A stretch of DNA of 64,000 nucleotides from positions 17,583-81,582 of the forward strand of contig CBFGTM010000010.1 of assembly GCA_965652025.1 (NCBI GenBank), in the 5' to 3' direction. The notes under the pieces are model-generated. The model did no database searches. It saw only the letters and a list, made by a program, of their open reading frames with translations, and was not told where the DNA came from. Both the position numbers and the translations under genes were made by a program. This stretch comes from CAVVWJ01 sp965652025. GTDB taxonomy: Bacteria; Gemmatimonadota; Gemmatimonadetes; Gemmatimonadales; GWC2-71-9. This document shows, one piece after another, positions 34,443-42,738 of this stretch (positions are counted from its first letter, which is position 1; every line of letters starts with the position of its first letter).

Positions 34443-35329
34443 GCCGCACCGTGCTTCGCGGGTCGCTGGCCCTGGCGTGCCTGGCTGGGATGGCGTGCAG
34501 CTCCGGCACCTCCGGACCCAACCAGCCCGGGACCCCGTCTCCCGAGCCGGGCAATCCCCCGATCGGAACACCGGCCACTGAAGGCGGAATTATTTACCTA
34601 CCGGTGCGCGATGCGGGGTACGCGCTGATACGACACGACAGCCTTTCCCTCCAACTTCCCGGGGGAGGCAACCAGCTCCAGCTGATCGACCGCACAGCCT
34701 ATCTGCGCCTGACGCTCGGCCCCGACACCAATGGATACCTGGTCACCATTGTACTGGACTCGCTCCAGGCATCAGTCGGAGGAGTACCTGCGGTACTGGA
34801 CTCCATCCTGCCGGCAAAGGGTACCCGCTGGACCGGATTCCTGACGCCGGCCGGAGAGCTGTCGGCGCTAAAGGCCGACCGGTCGAGCACCCTAGGCGAC
34901 CAGATCGGCAGCAATCTCAGGACGCTCTTCCCTACCCTTCCGCCGGGTGGGGTGAAATCCGGGATGGAGTGGACCGACACCACCGAAGTTCCCATCCGGG
35001 CCGATGCCTTCGACGCGGTCGAGCGCTCCCTCACCCGGTATCGGGCCACCGACAGCGACGACCCCCGGGTCAAGAAGGCGGTGAAGTTGGAATCGAGTGG
35101 AACGTACCAGCGGTCGGGCAAGGGAACCCAGTACGATCAACAGCTGGAGATGACCGCCTCCGGCTCCCGCTCGACCGTGTACCTGATGGGTCAGGATGGG
35201 ATGCTGGTGTCGGCCCGGGGGAGCGACGCGGGCGACATGACTATCACCGTACCGGCGGTAGGACAGACTGTACCTGTCAAGCAAACCGGGACCTACACCA
35301 TTACTGGATTCCGCCCCGGCAAACACTAG
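34439..35329 (+). CDS. lipoprotein, second of a tandem paralogous pair
   Basis: 296 residues. The N-terminus is a lipoprotein signal with lipobox LAGMAC (SLALACLAGMACSSG), unlike the Sec signal of its neighbour. A Pro/Gly linker leads to a beta-rich domain homologous to the preceding protein, including the shared PAGELSALK/ W-T-D-T-T pattern. It starts at a GTG overlapping the previous stop. So a duplicated pair appears to have diverged in how it is localised: soluble periplasmic versus membrane-anchored. Function unknown. Confidence 0.75.
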   Translation: MSRTVLRGSLALACLAGMACSSGTSGPNQPGTPSPEPGNPPIGTPATEGGIIYLPVRDAGYALIRHDSLSLQLPGGGNQLQLIDRTAYLRLTLGPDTNGYLVTIVLDSLQASVGGVPAVLDSILPAKGTRWTGFLTPAGELSALKADRSSTLGDQIGSNLRTLFPTLPPGGVKSGMEWTDTTEVPIRADAFDAVERSLTRYRATDSDDPRVKKAVKLESSGTYQRSGKGTQYDQQLEMTASGSRSTVYLMGQDGMLVSARGSDAGDMTITVPAVGQTVPVKQTGTYTITGFRPGKH

Positions 35330-35347
35330 TCGGCTGAACCGGTGGGG

Positions 35348-35842
35348 CTAGAAGACCGTATCCGGATCTCGCCCCAGCTCCTGAACGCTCCGCACCGGCG
35401 GGTTCTCCGCTGACGGCTGGTCGGCTTCCTCCGATCGACGCAGTCGGCTGATCCGATCTACAGCGCCGACCTTGATTCGTCCCAGCCTGCCGGCCAGACG
35501 CTCCCGGGTAGCAGGGCCGCTCTCCGGATTGAGAACGGCGGCAAGTCCGGCCCCAACCAGAAAGCCGGCCAGGCCCATCAGCCGCTTTTCCCGGCGGGAC
35601 TGATTTCTCCGCCGCCCCAGCTCTCGCTGCAGCTGGCCGACGGTTCCGGCTGCTTCTCCCCCGATGCTGCGGAGCCCTTGTCCTACGCGGCGGCGGGTAC
35701 GGGCGCCGGATTCCGGCGCCAACAGCAGAGCCGCGCCGGCGCCGAGCGCCGCGGCAATCACGGCCAACGCCACGAACCCGCCACCACCCTCGGACCCCTC
35801 ACCCGGGGTGCCGTTTTCCAAGCTGAGTTGTTCGTCGGACAT
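35348..35842 (-). CDS. YtxH-like protein with two membrane-proximal repeats
   Basis: 164 residues. Two copies of a glycine-rich hydrophobic helix followed by PESG and Arg are visible: FVALAVIAAALGAGAALLLAPESGARTRRR and GLAGFLVGAGLAAVLNPESGPATRER, each abbreviated in the middle. This is the YtxH/general-stress-protein pattern, duplicated. The C-terminus is charged. It lies downstream of dnaN, 17 bp away on the same strand. Function unknown; probably membrane-associated. Confidence 0.75.
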   Translation of the reverse strand: MSDEQLSLENGTPGEGSEGGGGFVALAVIAAALGAGAALLLAPESGARTRRRVGQGLRSIGGEAAGTVGQLQRELGRRRNQSRREKRLMGLAGFLVGAGLAAVLNPESGPATRERLAGRLGRIKVGAVDRISRLRRSEEADQPSAENPPVRSVQELGRDPDTVF

Positions 35843-35859
35843 AGGGGCCTCCAGTCGGG

Positions 35860-36975
35860 CTAATCGACTAACCTGAGCGGCATGACGAGGGCGAGATAGC
35901 TGGCCGGATCGTCCCAGCCCACCGGCTCGCAGGTGGCCGCACGCTCGGGCGCCTTGAAGGTCATGCGTACTTCATCGGTCGGGATGTATTTCAGGATCTC
36001 GAGGAGGTACGCGGCATTGAATCCGATCTCCAGCGGATCTCCCTCATAGCTCACGCTGACTTCTTCCTGGGCCTCTCCCAGGTCAGGAGTCTGGACCGAC
36101 AGCTTGCATGACCCGTTGGCAAACGCCATCCGGATCCGGTGGGTCTGATCGCTCGCCACGATGCTCATCCGCCGGAGCGCAGCGGTGAGCGCGGTCTTGT
36201 CGGCCGTGGCTACCTTGTCGTTTTCCCGGGGAATGACCTGCTCGTAATTGGGATAGGGGCCTTCGATCAGCCGGGTAAAGATCTGGGTGGAACTGGAGCG
36301 GAAGCCGAGATGGTTCTCACTCCGGGCGATCTCGACTGTCTCGTCGGTGCCGAAGAGACGCCGGATCTGCTCCAGCGCCTTGGGAGGAACGATCAAGTCG
36401 GCCTGCGCCGCGCCCGAGCTCTCGGTGGTGGGTACATCCATCCGGGCGAGCCGGTGCCCGTTGGTAGCTACCATACGCATGCGCTCTGGGCGAAGCTCCC
36501 ACAGCACGCCATTGAGGATGGGGCGACTTTCTTCGGTGCTGGCCGCAAAGGCCACGTGGCTGATCAGCTTCTGCAGCGCTCCCGAGGAGGTGCGCCAGCC
36601 GCCGTCGAACTTGAGGTTGGGGAAGGCCGGAAACTCCTCCCGGGGAAGCCCCAGCAACCGGAACCGGGACCGTCCGCATTCGATGCTGACTCGCTGCTCG
36701 CCCGAAGCGGTAAGACGGATGGCGGCACTGGGAAGCTCCCGGACAATCTCGACCAGCTTGCGAGCCGGCAGGGTGATGGCGCCATCCTGATCGATCGATG
36801 CGGGCACCGTGGTACTCACCGAAATGTCCAGATCGGTTCCGGACAGCCGGATCCCGTCCTTGGTAGCCTCGAGGAGGATATTCGAGAGGATGGGCAGAGT
36901 TGTCTTCGCAGGAACGGAGGCGGCTACGGCAACGAGTCCCTCCTGCAGCTGTTCCCGCGTTATCGTGAGCTTCAT
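35860..36975 (-). CDS. dnaN: DNA polymerase III beta sliding clamp
   Basis: 371-residue clamp that tethers replicative polymerase to DNA. N-terminus MKLTITREQLQEGLVAVAAS, then TLPILSNILLEA, the three-domain repeat pattern, and the C-terminal MPLRLVD typical of clamps. It is separated from dnaA by 229 bp with dnaA upstream in the same direction, the classical dnaA-dnaN order. Normal length. Very confident. Confidence 0.97.
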   Translation of the reverse strand: MKLTITREQLQEGLVAVAASVPAKTTLPILSNILLEATKDGIRLSGTDLDISVSTTVPASIDQDGAITLPARKLVEIVRELPSAAIRLTASGEQRVSIECGRSRFRLLGLPREEFPAFPNLKFDGGWRTSSGALQKLISHVAFAASTEESRPILNGVLWELRPERMRMVATNGHRLARMDVPTTESSGAAQADLIVPPKALEQIRRLFGTDETVEIARSENHLGFRSSSTQIFTRLIEGPYPNYEQVIPRENDKVATADKTALTAALRRMSIVASDQTHRIRMAFANGSCKLSVQTPDLGEAQEEVSVSYEGDPLEIGFNAAYLLEILKYIPTDEVRMTFKAPERAATCEPVGWDDPASYLALVMPLRLVD

Positions 36976-37204
36976 GCCACTCCTCGGAATGCTAAGACCA
37001 GATACTACTCTTCGTATTAAAAAACTTAGTAGCCGTAGTAGAGGGTCTGGAAATGTTGACCGTTACCTTAATGATACTGCGCCGTCCGACTTAAGGGGGT
37101 GAACCGCTGTCGAAAGCATGTGTGCCATGGGGACGCGGCCCCGGTGAATTCTTCTCCTATCCACTGATTCCATACTGCCCACACGGGCCGAGATTCCGCG
37201 GGGA
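36976..37204. other. dnaA-dnaN intergenic region
   Basis: 229 bp with an AT-rich tract at about 37010-37030 (GTATTAAAAAACTTA) and a single DnaA-box-like 9-mer, CTATCCACT at 37157-37165 (7 of 9 to TTATCCACA). No tandem box cluster is seen here and no convincing promoter for dnaN was found. Confidence 0.4.
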
Positions 37205-38587
37205 TTATTCTGCGGACAACTCCTGGCGGGCGTGCTCGACGCGCTCGCGAAAGCCACGATCGCGCGACATCTGACGGCTCACCTTATCGACGCTATGGAT
37301 CACCGTCGAGTGGTCGCGGCCGCCGAAGGCCTGGCCGATCTCGACCAGCTGCATCTCCAGCAGCTCCCGCGCGAGATACATCGCAATCTGCCGGGGCACC
37401 GTGAGGGTCTTGATGCGCGCCTTGGAGCGAAGTCCCTCGGGTGTCACCCCCCAGCGGCGGGCCACTACTTCCTGCACCTTATTGATGGAGGGCATGGCGC
37501 GGGGGGTGGCGGTTCCATCCTCGCCCGGCCGGATCTTATCGGACAGGGCCTCGCGGGCCAGCTCGATGGATACCTCCTTGTGCTTCAGGGAGGCGAACAG
37601 CAGGAGCTTGATGATGCAACCCTCGAGCTCGCGCACGTTGGAACGGACGTGCTCGGCGATGAACCGGAGCACGTCGTCCGGGATGGTAAGCTCCAAGTGG
37701 TCCTGCTCCTGCTTCTTCCGCAGGATGGCGATACGGTGCTCCAGGTCGGGCTGGCCGATATCGGCCACCATGCCCCACTCGAAGCGGCTGACCAGGCGGG
37801 CCTCCAGACCGGGCAGCTCCTTGGGCGGCCGGTCCGAGGTCAGCACGATCTGCTTGTTTCCTTCGTAGAGAGCATTGAAGGTATGGAAGAACTCCTCCTG
37901 GGTCATTTCCTTGCCCTCGAGGAAATGCACGTCGTCCACCAGGAAGAGGTCCACGTCCATCCGATAGCGCCGGCGGAACTCCGGCATGGTCCGACTGTGG
38001 ATGCTCTCGATCACTTCATTGATGAACTGCTCCGCGCCGACGTAGAGCACCCGGGTGTCGGGATGGCGTTCGATCACTGCATGGGCAATCGCCTGCATCA
38101 GGTGGGTCTTGCCCAGCCCGGTGGCGCCGTAGATGAAGAGCGGGTTGTAGGTCTTTCCGGGCGATTCGGCCGCAGCGTGGGCCGCCGCGGCGGCGAGCTC
38201 GTTCGACTTCCCGATGACGAACGTATCGAAGGTATAGCGCTCGTTGAGCGGCTGGGTGCTGGGGTTGACCTGGGTCCCGGTAGCGGCCGGGCTCGAGGGG
38301 GCCACGAAGAAATCCATCTGGGGCCGCTTCTGCCGGTCCTCGTTGACTCGAAAGACCACGGACGTCGGCTGGCCCAGCAGCGGCTCCGCCAGACGGGAGA
38401 GGATGGTGGCGTGCTTGGTTTCGTTCCACTCTACCGCGAACTGATCGGGGGCACCGACGATCAGGCGGCCCTCATCCAGGGCGATGGCCTCCGTCGGCTC
38501 GAGCCACGTACGAATCGTGTGGTCGGGAAGTTCGCGATGCGCCTCGTCGAGAATGCGCTTCCAGGCGTCTTTGGCAGACAGCTGCAT
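37205..38587 (-). CDS. dnaA: chromosomal replication initiator DnaA
   Basis: 460-residue AAA+ initiator. N-terminal domain I, a variable linker, then Walker A GATGLGKTHL at about residue 150, Walker B LVDDVHFLEG, sensor regions and the C-terminal DNA-binding helix-turn-helix ending GRDHSTVIHSVDKV. All core motifs are intact. Its promoter (TTGACA-N17-TAACAT) lies about 40 bp upstream in the gap that also holds DnaA-box-like sites. The ATG lacks a good ribosome site. Very confident. Confidence 0.98.
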   Translation of the reverse strand: MQLSAKDAWKRILDEAHRELPDHTIRTWLEPTEAIALDEGRLIVGAPDQFAVEWNETKHATILSRLAEPLLGQPTSVVFRVNEDRQKRPQMDFFVAPSSPAATGTQVNPSTQPLNERYTFDTFVIGKSNELAAAAAHAAAESPGKTYNPLFIYGATGLGKTHLMQAIAHAVIERHPDTRVLYVGAEQFINEVIESIHSRTMPEFRRRYRMDVDLFLVDDVHFLEGKEMTQEEFFHTFNALYEGNKQIVLTSDRPPKELPGLEARLVSRFEWGMVADIGQPDLEHRIAILRKKQEQDHLELTIPDDVLRFIAEHVRSNVRELEGCIIKLLLFASLKHKEVSIELAREALSDKIRPGEDGTATPRAMPSINKVQEVVARRWGVTPEGLRSKARIKTLTVPRQIAMYLARELLEMQLVEIGQAFGGRDHSTVIHSVDKVSRQMSRDRGFRERVEHARQELSAE

Positions 38588-38760
38588 CGGTACTCGAAAA
38601 CGGAAGGAAATTTTCTAAGGGCGAGAGATGTTACGGGCGAGATATTAAAATGTCAATCGGGTCTTGACAGAAAATGCCACTTTCAAAATCAAAGAACATT
38701 TCTTTCCACCCTTGTCCACGTTCTCAACTTTCTCCACGCCGAATTCCTCGCTCACGCAAC
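38588..38760. other. putative origin of replication (oriC)
   Basis: AT-rich stretch (38605-38700) next to four nearly contiguous 9-mers resembling DnaA boxes: CTTTCCACC (38702-38710), TTGTCCACG (38712-38720), TTCTCAACT (38721-38729) and TTCTCCACG (38730-38738). The two best match TTATCCACA at 7 of 9. The location upstream of dnaA and the rpmH operon fits bacterial origins. Boxes are not canonical, so this is a candidate. Confidence 0.55.
38628..38656 (-). promoter_or_regulatory. dnaA promoter
   Basis: On the minus strand TTGACA (38651-38656), 17 bp, TAACAT (38628-38633), predicting a start near 38621 and a leader of about 34 nt. The hexamers and spacing are identical to the suf promoter. Confidence 0.75.
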
Positions 38761-38804
38761 CGCTCCGCCCTCGCGATCCTCGCCGTCCGCGCTGTCCCTT
38801 TGCC

Positions 38805-38834
38805 TTGACCCCTTCCCGCTTTCCCGGCTACTTT
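38805..38834 (+). promoter_or_regulatory. candidate promoter of the rpmH operon
   Basis: TTGACC (38805-38810), 18 bp, TACTTT (38829-38834), about 27 bp before the rpmH ATG. A second TTGACA at 38664-38669 points the same way and is back to back with the dnaA -35, but no good -10 follows it. Confidence 0.4.
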
Positions 38835-38860
38835 TCTCGGCTCACTTGGGAGGGAGCGCC

Positions 38861-39022
38861 ATGAAGCCATCGTACCGGCCGCGGAACAAGCGTCGCATCA
38901 ACAAGCATGGATTTCGCGCCCGGATGGCGACCCGCTGGGGTCGTGCGGTGTTGTCGCGGAGGCGCAAGAAAGGGCGGAAGCGGCTGACCGTCTCCCTCCC
39001 ATCGAAGCACGGAGGCTCCTGA
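38861..39022 (+). CDS. rpmH: 50S ribosomal protein L34
   Basis: 53-residue, highly basic ribosomal protein with the signature KHGFRARMATRWGRAVL and RRRKKGRKRL. GGGAGG lies seven bases before the ATG. First gene of the conserved rpmH-rnpA-yidD-yidC-mnmE series. It has a short C-terminal extension (TVSLPSKHGGS) that overlaps the open frame of rnpA. Confidence 0.97.
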   Translation: MKPSYRPRNKRRINKHGFRARMATRWGRAVLSRRRKKGRKRLTVSLPSKHGGS

Positions 39023-39035
39023 GGTTTCGGCGCGG

Positions 39036-39371
39036 CTGCCGCGGGGCCATCGGCTCTCTCGCGCATCCGACATCCGCCGCTGCCTCTCCCATGGCCGGCG
39101 TCGCCGCCTCGAGCATGTGGACATGATCTGGATGGACAATCCCGCGGGCCAGCCGCGACTGGGGCTGATCGTACCGAAGTTCCAGGCCTCCGCGGTGGCC
39201 CGCAACCGTTTGCGCCGGCGGCTGCGGGAGATCTGGCGACGGGACCTTCAAGCGCAGCAGCCAGGATGGGACTTGCTGATCCGGGCCCGCCGCGAAGCCT
39301 ATGAAGCCGGGTTCGACATTCTCCGCGGTCAGCTCCTGGCCTGGCGTGACGCTGTGCTCACGGCTCGATGA
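39036..39371 (+). CDS. rnpA: RNase P protein component, non-canonical start
   Basis: Basic protein subunit of RNase P, about 111 residues. Core: RLGLIVPKFQASAVARNRLRRRLREIWRR, abbreviated, containing the conserved RNR motif. Family-like sequence RLPRGHRLSRASDIRR extends upstream to about 39033, yet no ATG, GTG or TTG exists in frame between the upstream stop near 38988 and the GTG at 39117. I therefore place the start at the CTG at 39036, with a GAGG upstream; the GTG at 39117 would remove the first 27 residues. Partner RNA is rnpB at 33173. Confidence 0.8.
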   Translation: MPRGHRLSRASDIRRCLSHGRRRRLEHVDMIWMDNPAGQPRLGLIVPKFQASAVARNRLRRRLREIWRRDLQAQQPGWDLLIRARREAYEAGFDILRGQLLAWRDAVLTAR

Positions 39372-39607
39372 GCCTGGAGCATGGACTTCGGATGGTCCCC
39401 CGGCGGGCACTGGCCGGCGCGATTCGCGGCTACCAGATCGCGGTGTCTCCTCTCCTTCCGCCCAGCTGTCGCTTTACTCCGTCATGCTCGCAGTACGCGC
39501 TCGAGGCCGTGACCCGACACGGCGCCCTCAAGGGAAGCTGGCTGGCCGGGAGGCGTCTGGTTCGATGCCATCCGTTTCATCCCGGCGGCTTTGATCCCGT
39601 CCCGTAA
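39368..39607 (+). CDS. yidD: membrane protein insertion efficiency factor YidD
   Basis: 79-residue small protein assisting YidC-dependent membrane insertion. The family motif is complete: YQIAVSPLLPPSCRFTPSCSQYALEA, abbreviated, with the CRFxPSCSxYA core and later RLVRCHPFHPGGFDPVP. The start overlaps the rnpA stop (ATGA). Cytoplasmic, membrane-associated. Confident. Confidence 0.95.
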   Translation: MSLEHGLRMVPRRALAGAIRGYQIAVSPLLPPSCRFTPSCSQYALEAVTRHGALKGSWLAGRRLVRCHPFHPGGFDPVP

Positions 39608-39622
39608 TCCGTGAACTGACCA

Positions 39623-41374
39623 ATGGACCGCCGTACCATCTGGGCCATACTGCTGATGATGGCCATCGCTATAGCACCGGCCATCTTCATGAAGAGACCG
39701 GCGCCGACTCCTCGCGGGGAAGCGGGGAAGCGGGGAAGCGGGGAAGTTGCGACCGACAGGGCACCTCGTCGTTCCCTTCCTAAGGGGCAAGACAGTGTGT
39801 CTCTTGCTCCGGCGGCCCGGGACACTGGTAAGGCCGGGCCTACCCCGCTTCCCCACGTCCCGGCTTCCTCGCCAGCCGAGGACACCGTCCGGATCATCTC
39901 GCCGCTCTACTCCTACGGCATAAGCACCCGGGGCGGGCGCTTGGTGGATGCCACGCTGCCGCGCTACCGGTCGATGGCCCCGACGGATGGACGCCGGCCG
40001 GCGCAGATCCTCCCGCCTAACAGCCGACTGTTGGGCCTGACGCTGGTGCTCGGTCGGGACACCATCTCACTGGACGACTGGCCCTTCAGCGTCTCAGCGG
40101 AGAGTTTGGTGGTGAGCGGTCCCACGCCTCTCCGCCTGAGCTCCAGCCGCAACGAGGTGCAGGTCGACCTGACGTACACCTTCCGTCCGGATGATTACCG
40201 AATCGATGTGAGCGGTAAGGTGAGCGGGGTCGGGCCCAACGGCGGCCTGCTGCTGGTGGGCATGGGGCCCACCATCGCCAATACCGAGGCGGACTCGAAC
40301 GAGAATCACCGCTCCCTGGCACTGGTCACCAAGCACGACGAGACCGAGCGGGTGGATTTCGGGGGACTCAAGCCGGGCGAGCCCAAGACCGTCAGCGGCC
40401 CACTCGAATGGGCGGCGGTCAAGTCCAAATACTTCGTTACCGGCGTTCTCGCCTTCGATAGCACCGGAGGCGGCATCAGTGGGGTGACCGCGACGGCCCT
40501 ACCGGTCACCGGTAAGAATCCGACCGCAGCCGACGTCCGACTCAGTCTCCCGCTCCCGCCCAGCGGCAGCTTCCAGTACTCGGTCTACGCGGGCCCAATG
40601 GAGTACGACCGCCTGCGCCGCATCGGGCACGGCTTCGACGACGTGAATCCCTATGGGTGGCCCGGATTCCGGACCGTCATCCGTCCCCTCGCCGCAGGCG
40701 TCCGCTGGCTGCTGGTCTGGATGCACGAGCACCTGTACCTCGCGTATGGTCTGGTGCTGATCAGCTTTGGCATCCTGGTTCGGGTGCTGCTCTGGCCGCT
40801 CAACCAGAAGGCCATGCGGGCCAACATGCAGCTCCAGGCGGTCCAGCCCCTGATGAAGGAGATCCAGGAGAAGTACAAGAACGATCCCCAGAAGGTTCAG
40901 CAGGAGATGTTCAAGCTATACAAGGAGCACGGGGTCAACCCGCTGGGCGGCTGCTGGCCGATGCTGCTTCCCATGCCGGTACTGTTTGCCCTCTTCTTCG
41001 TGTTCCAGAACACGATCGAGCTCCGGGGGGCGTCGTTCCTGTGGCTGCCGGACCTGTCGCGGCCCGATCCGCTCTACATCATCCCGGTCATTATGGGGCT
41101 CTCCATGTACGGGCTGAGCAAGGTGGGCCAGATGGGCATGGAGCCCAATCCCCAGGCCAAGATGATGCTCTACATCATGCCGGTCATGATGACGTTCCTG
41201 TTCCTCAATTTCGCCTCGGGACTGAACCTCTATTACGCCGTCAGCAACATCGCCAGCATCCCGCAGCAGTGGCTGCTGGCCCGGGAGCGCCAGCGCCGCA
41301 CCGCCAGGGCAATCGTGGAAGTGAAAACCAAGAAGCCAGAGCCCAAGGCAAAGCGGGCCCGGAGAAACGCGTAA
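39623..41374 (+). CDS. yidC: membrane protein insertase YidC
   Basis: 583-residue insertase with the Gram-negative layout: TM1 (IWAILLMMAIAIAPAIF), a large periplasmic beta domain (about residues 85-340) and five conserved C-terminal helices, including GWPGFRTVIRPLAAGVRWLL and NPLGGCWPMLLPMPVLFALF. A Gly/Lys/Arg then Pro-rich linker at about residues 30-84 is encoded by a pair of octad repeats (39712-39745 and 39843-39873), an insertion relative to ordinary YidC. The C-terminus is basic. Part of the rpmH-mnmE operon. Confidence 0.95.
   Translation: MDRRTIWAILLMMAIAIAPAIFMKRPAPTPRGEAGKRGSGEVATDRAPRRSLPKGQDSVSLAPAARDTGKAGPTPLPHVPASSPAEDTVRIISPLYSYGISTRGGRLVDATLPRYRSMAPTDGRRPAQILPPNSRLLGLTLVLGRDTISLDDWPFSVSAESLVVSGPTPLRLSSSRNEVQVDLTYTFRPDDYRIDVSGKVSGVGPNGGLLLVGMGPTIANTEADSNENHRSLALVTKHDETERVDFGGLKPGEPKTVSGPLEWAAVKSKYFVTGVLAFDSTGGGISGVTATALPVTGKNPTAADVRLSLPLPPSGSFQYSVYAGPMEYDRLRRIGHGFDDVNPYGWPGFRTVIRPLAAGVRWLLVWMHEHLYLAYGLVLISFGILVRVLLWPLNQKAMRANMQLQAVQPLMKEIQEKYKNDPQKVQQEMFKLYKEHGVNPLGGCWPMLLPMPVLFALFFVFQNTIELRGASFLWLPDLSRPDPLYIIPVIMGLSMYGLSKVGQMGMEPNPQAKMMLYIMPVMMTFLFLNFASGLNLYYAVSNIASIPQQWLLARERQRRTARAIVEVKTKKPEPKAKRARRNA
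39712..39873. repeat. intragenic octad inverted repeat inside yidC
   Basis: Four copies of GCGGGGAA at 39714-39745 and a reverse-complement arm at 39843-39873 (CCCCGCTTCCCC, then a degenerate copy ending CTTCCTCGCC). The arms encode AGKRGSGE-type and PLPHVPASS-type peptides. The same arm sequences recur in mutS. Confidence 0.85.
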
Positions 41375-41395
41375 CCTGGTCCCGGTAGCCCCAGT

Positions 41396-42721
41396 ATGCT
41401 GTCGGATCCCATTGCTGCGCTGGCTACTCCACCGGGTCGTTCGGCTCTTGCGGTCATCCGCCTGAGCGGCGCCGGCGCCTTCGATATCGCTCGCCGGGTC
41501 ATTGCCGGGTTCAGGGCCGAGCCCGCCCGGCGCGCGACCCTCGCCCCCTTCCGAACCGCGGACGGCAAGCTGATCGACCAGGGGGTATACGTCACCTACC
41601 CTGGGCCCCACAGCTACACCGGTGAGGATCTGGTGGAGCTCTCCTGTCACGGGGGGCTCCTGGTGCCTGGCCGCCTGCTTGCCGCCATCCACGCGGCCGG
41701 CGCCCGACCTGCTGCACCAGGGGAGTTCACCCGGCGGGCCGTCCTCAACGGCAAGCTCGATCTTCTCCAGGCGGAAGCGGTGGGAGATCTGATCGATGCT
41801 ACCGCACCGGTTCAGGCCGCTGCGGCCCTGCGCCAGTTGGAGGGCGGGCTGTCACGCCGGCTCAGCGAGCTGCGCAATGCGCTGGTCGAGTTGCAAGCGC
41901 AGCTCAGCTACCAGATCGACTTTCCGGAGGAGGACGACGGCCCCATCCCCCCGGAGCGGATCCGGGAAGGGGCCCAGGCGGTGGCGGACCAGATCCGTCA
42001 TCTAGTGGAGACGGCACCGTCCGCTGAGCGCCTGCGCGAGGGAGCACTCCTGGTATTTGCGGGGCGGCCAAACGTCGGGAAGTCGTCGCTGTTCAATGCT
42101 CTCCTGGGGGTAGACCGGGCCCTGGTGACCGAAATCCCGGGGACTACGCGGGATACCATCGAGGCCCACAGCGACTTCCTGGGGTGGCCGGTCCGCCTGG
42201 CAGACACAGCAGGGTTGTGGGACGCGCCGGAGCGAATCGATCGCCTGGGTATCGAAGTCAGCCGCCGCTATCTCGCCGGAGCGGATCTGGTCCTGCTGTG
42301 CGTCGAATCGGGAAGACCGCTAGAAGAGGATGAACGCGCGATCGCCGCCGAACGTCCGGCCTTGCTGATCCGAACGAAGGCCGATCTGGCTGGGGAGCCC
42401 GGGGAAGGATTGCCCGTCTCCGCCTTGACCGGTAAAGGCTTGGAGGGCCTCCGGCGGGCTGCGGCCGAACGGGTCTTCTCCGACCGGATCCGGCTCGGAG
42501 ATCTCGAGCCGGCGCTCACCCGGGAGCGACATCGGGTGGCGTTGGTCCGTGCCGGAGAAGCCCTCAGTGCATCGCTCCCCCACCTCGATCCGGGCGGAGA
42601 CGCGGTCCTGGCGGCGCATCATGTCGGGGAGGCAAGCGCCGCCCTCGACGAGCTGCTCGGCGCGGTTGACGTGGAGGAAGTGCTGGATCGGGTGTTTGCG
42701 AGTTTCTGCGTAGGAAAGTGA
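41396..42721 (+). CDS. mnmE: tRNA modification GTPase MnmE
   Basis: 441-residue GTPase partnering MnmG. N-terminal folate-binding domain (DPIAALATPPGRSALAVIRLSG), helical domain, and an inserted G domain with GRPNVGKSSLFNALL (G1), TTRDT (G2), DTAGLW (G3) and RTKAD (G4). The C-terminal catalytic Cys motif is FCVGK, a variant of CIGK. Last gene of the rpmH operon. A short GTGAARR hairpin overlaps its stop. Confidence 0.95.
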   Translation: MLSDPIAALATPPGRSALAVIRLSGAGAFDIARRVIAGFRAEPARRATLAPFRTADGKLIDQGVYVTYPGPHSYTGEDLVELSCHGGLLVPGRLLAAIHAAGARPAAPGEFTRRAVLNGKLDLLQAEAVGDLIDATAPVQAAAALRQLEGGLSRRLSELRNALVELQAQLSYQIDFPEEDDGPIPPERIREGAQAVADQIRHLVETAPSAERLREGALLVFAGRPNVGKSSLFNALLGVDRALVTEIPGTTRDTIEAHSDFLGWPVRLADTAGLWDAPERIDRLGIEVSRRYLAGADLVLLCVESGRPLEEDERAIAAERPALLIRTKADLAGEPGEGLPVSALTGKGLEGLRRAAAERVFSDRIRLGDLEPALTRERHRVALVRAGEALSASLPHLDPGGDAVLAAHHVGEASAALDELLGAVDVEEVLDRVFASFCVGK

Positions 42722-42738
42722 AGGGTGAAACTTTTCAC
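42718..42738. repeat. short GTGAARR hairpin at the mnmE stop
   Basis: GTGAAGG GTGAAAC TTTTCAC: GTGAAA (42725-42730) pairs with TTTCAC (42733-42738). It lies between convergent genes and uses the same heptad as the larger elements at 45598 and 62144. Confidence 0.55.

Noticed and set aside
36976..37204. oriC placed between dnaA and dnaN
   Set aside because: Only one DnaA-box-like 9-mer is seen; the tandem boxes lie on the other side of dnaA.
38664..38692. Strong rpmH promoter from TTGACA at 38664
   Set aside because: No acceptable -10 at 16-18 bp; the TTGACC/TACTTT pair nearer the gene is as likely.
37232..39022. 596-residue plus-strand open frame opposite dnaA that ends in L34
   Set aside because: Antisense to an unmistakable dnaA; only its last 53 residues are real (rpmH).
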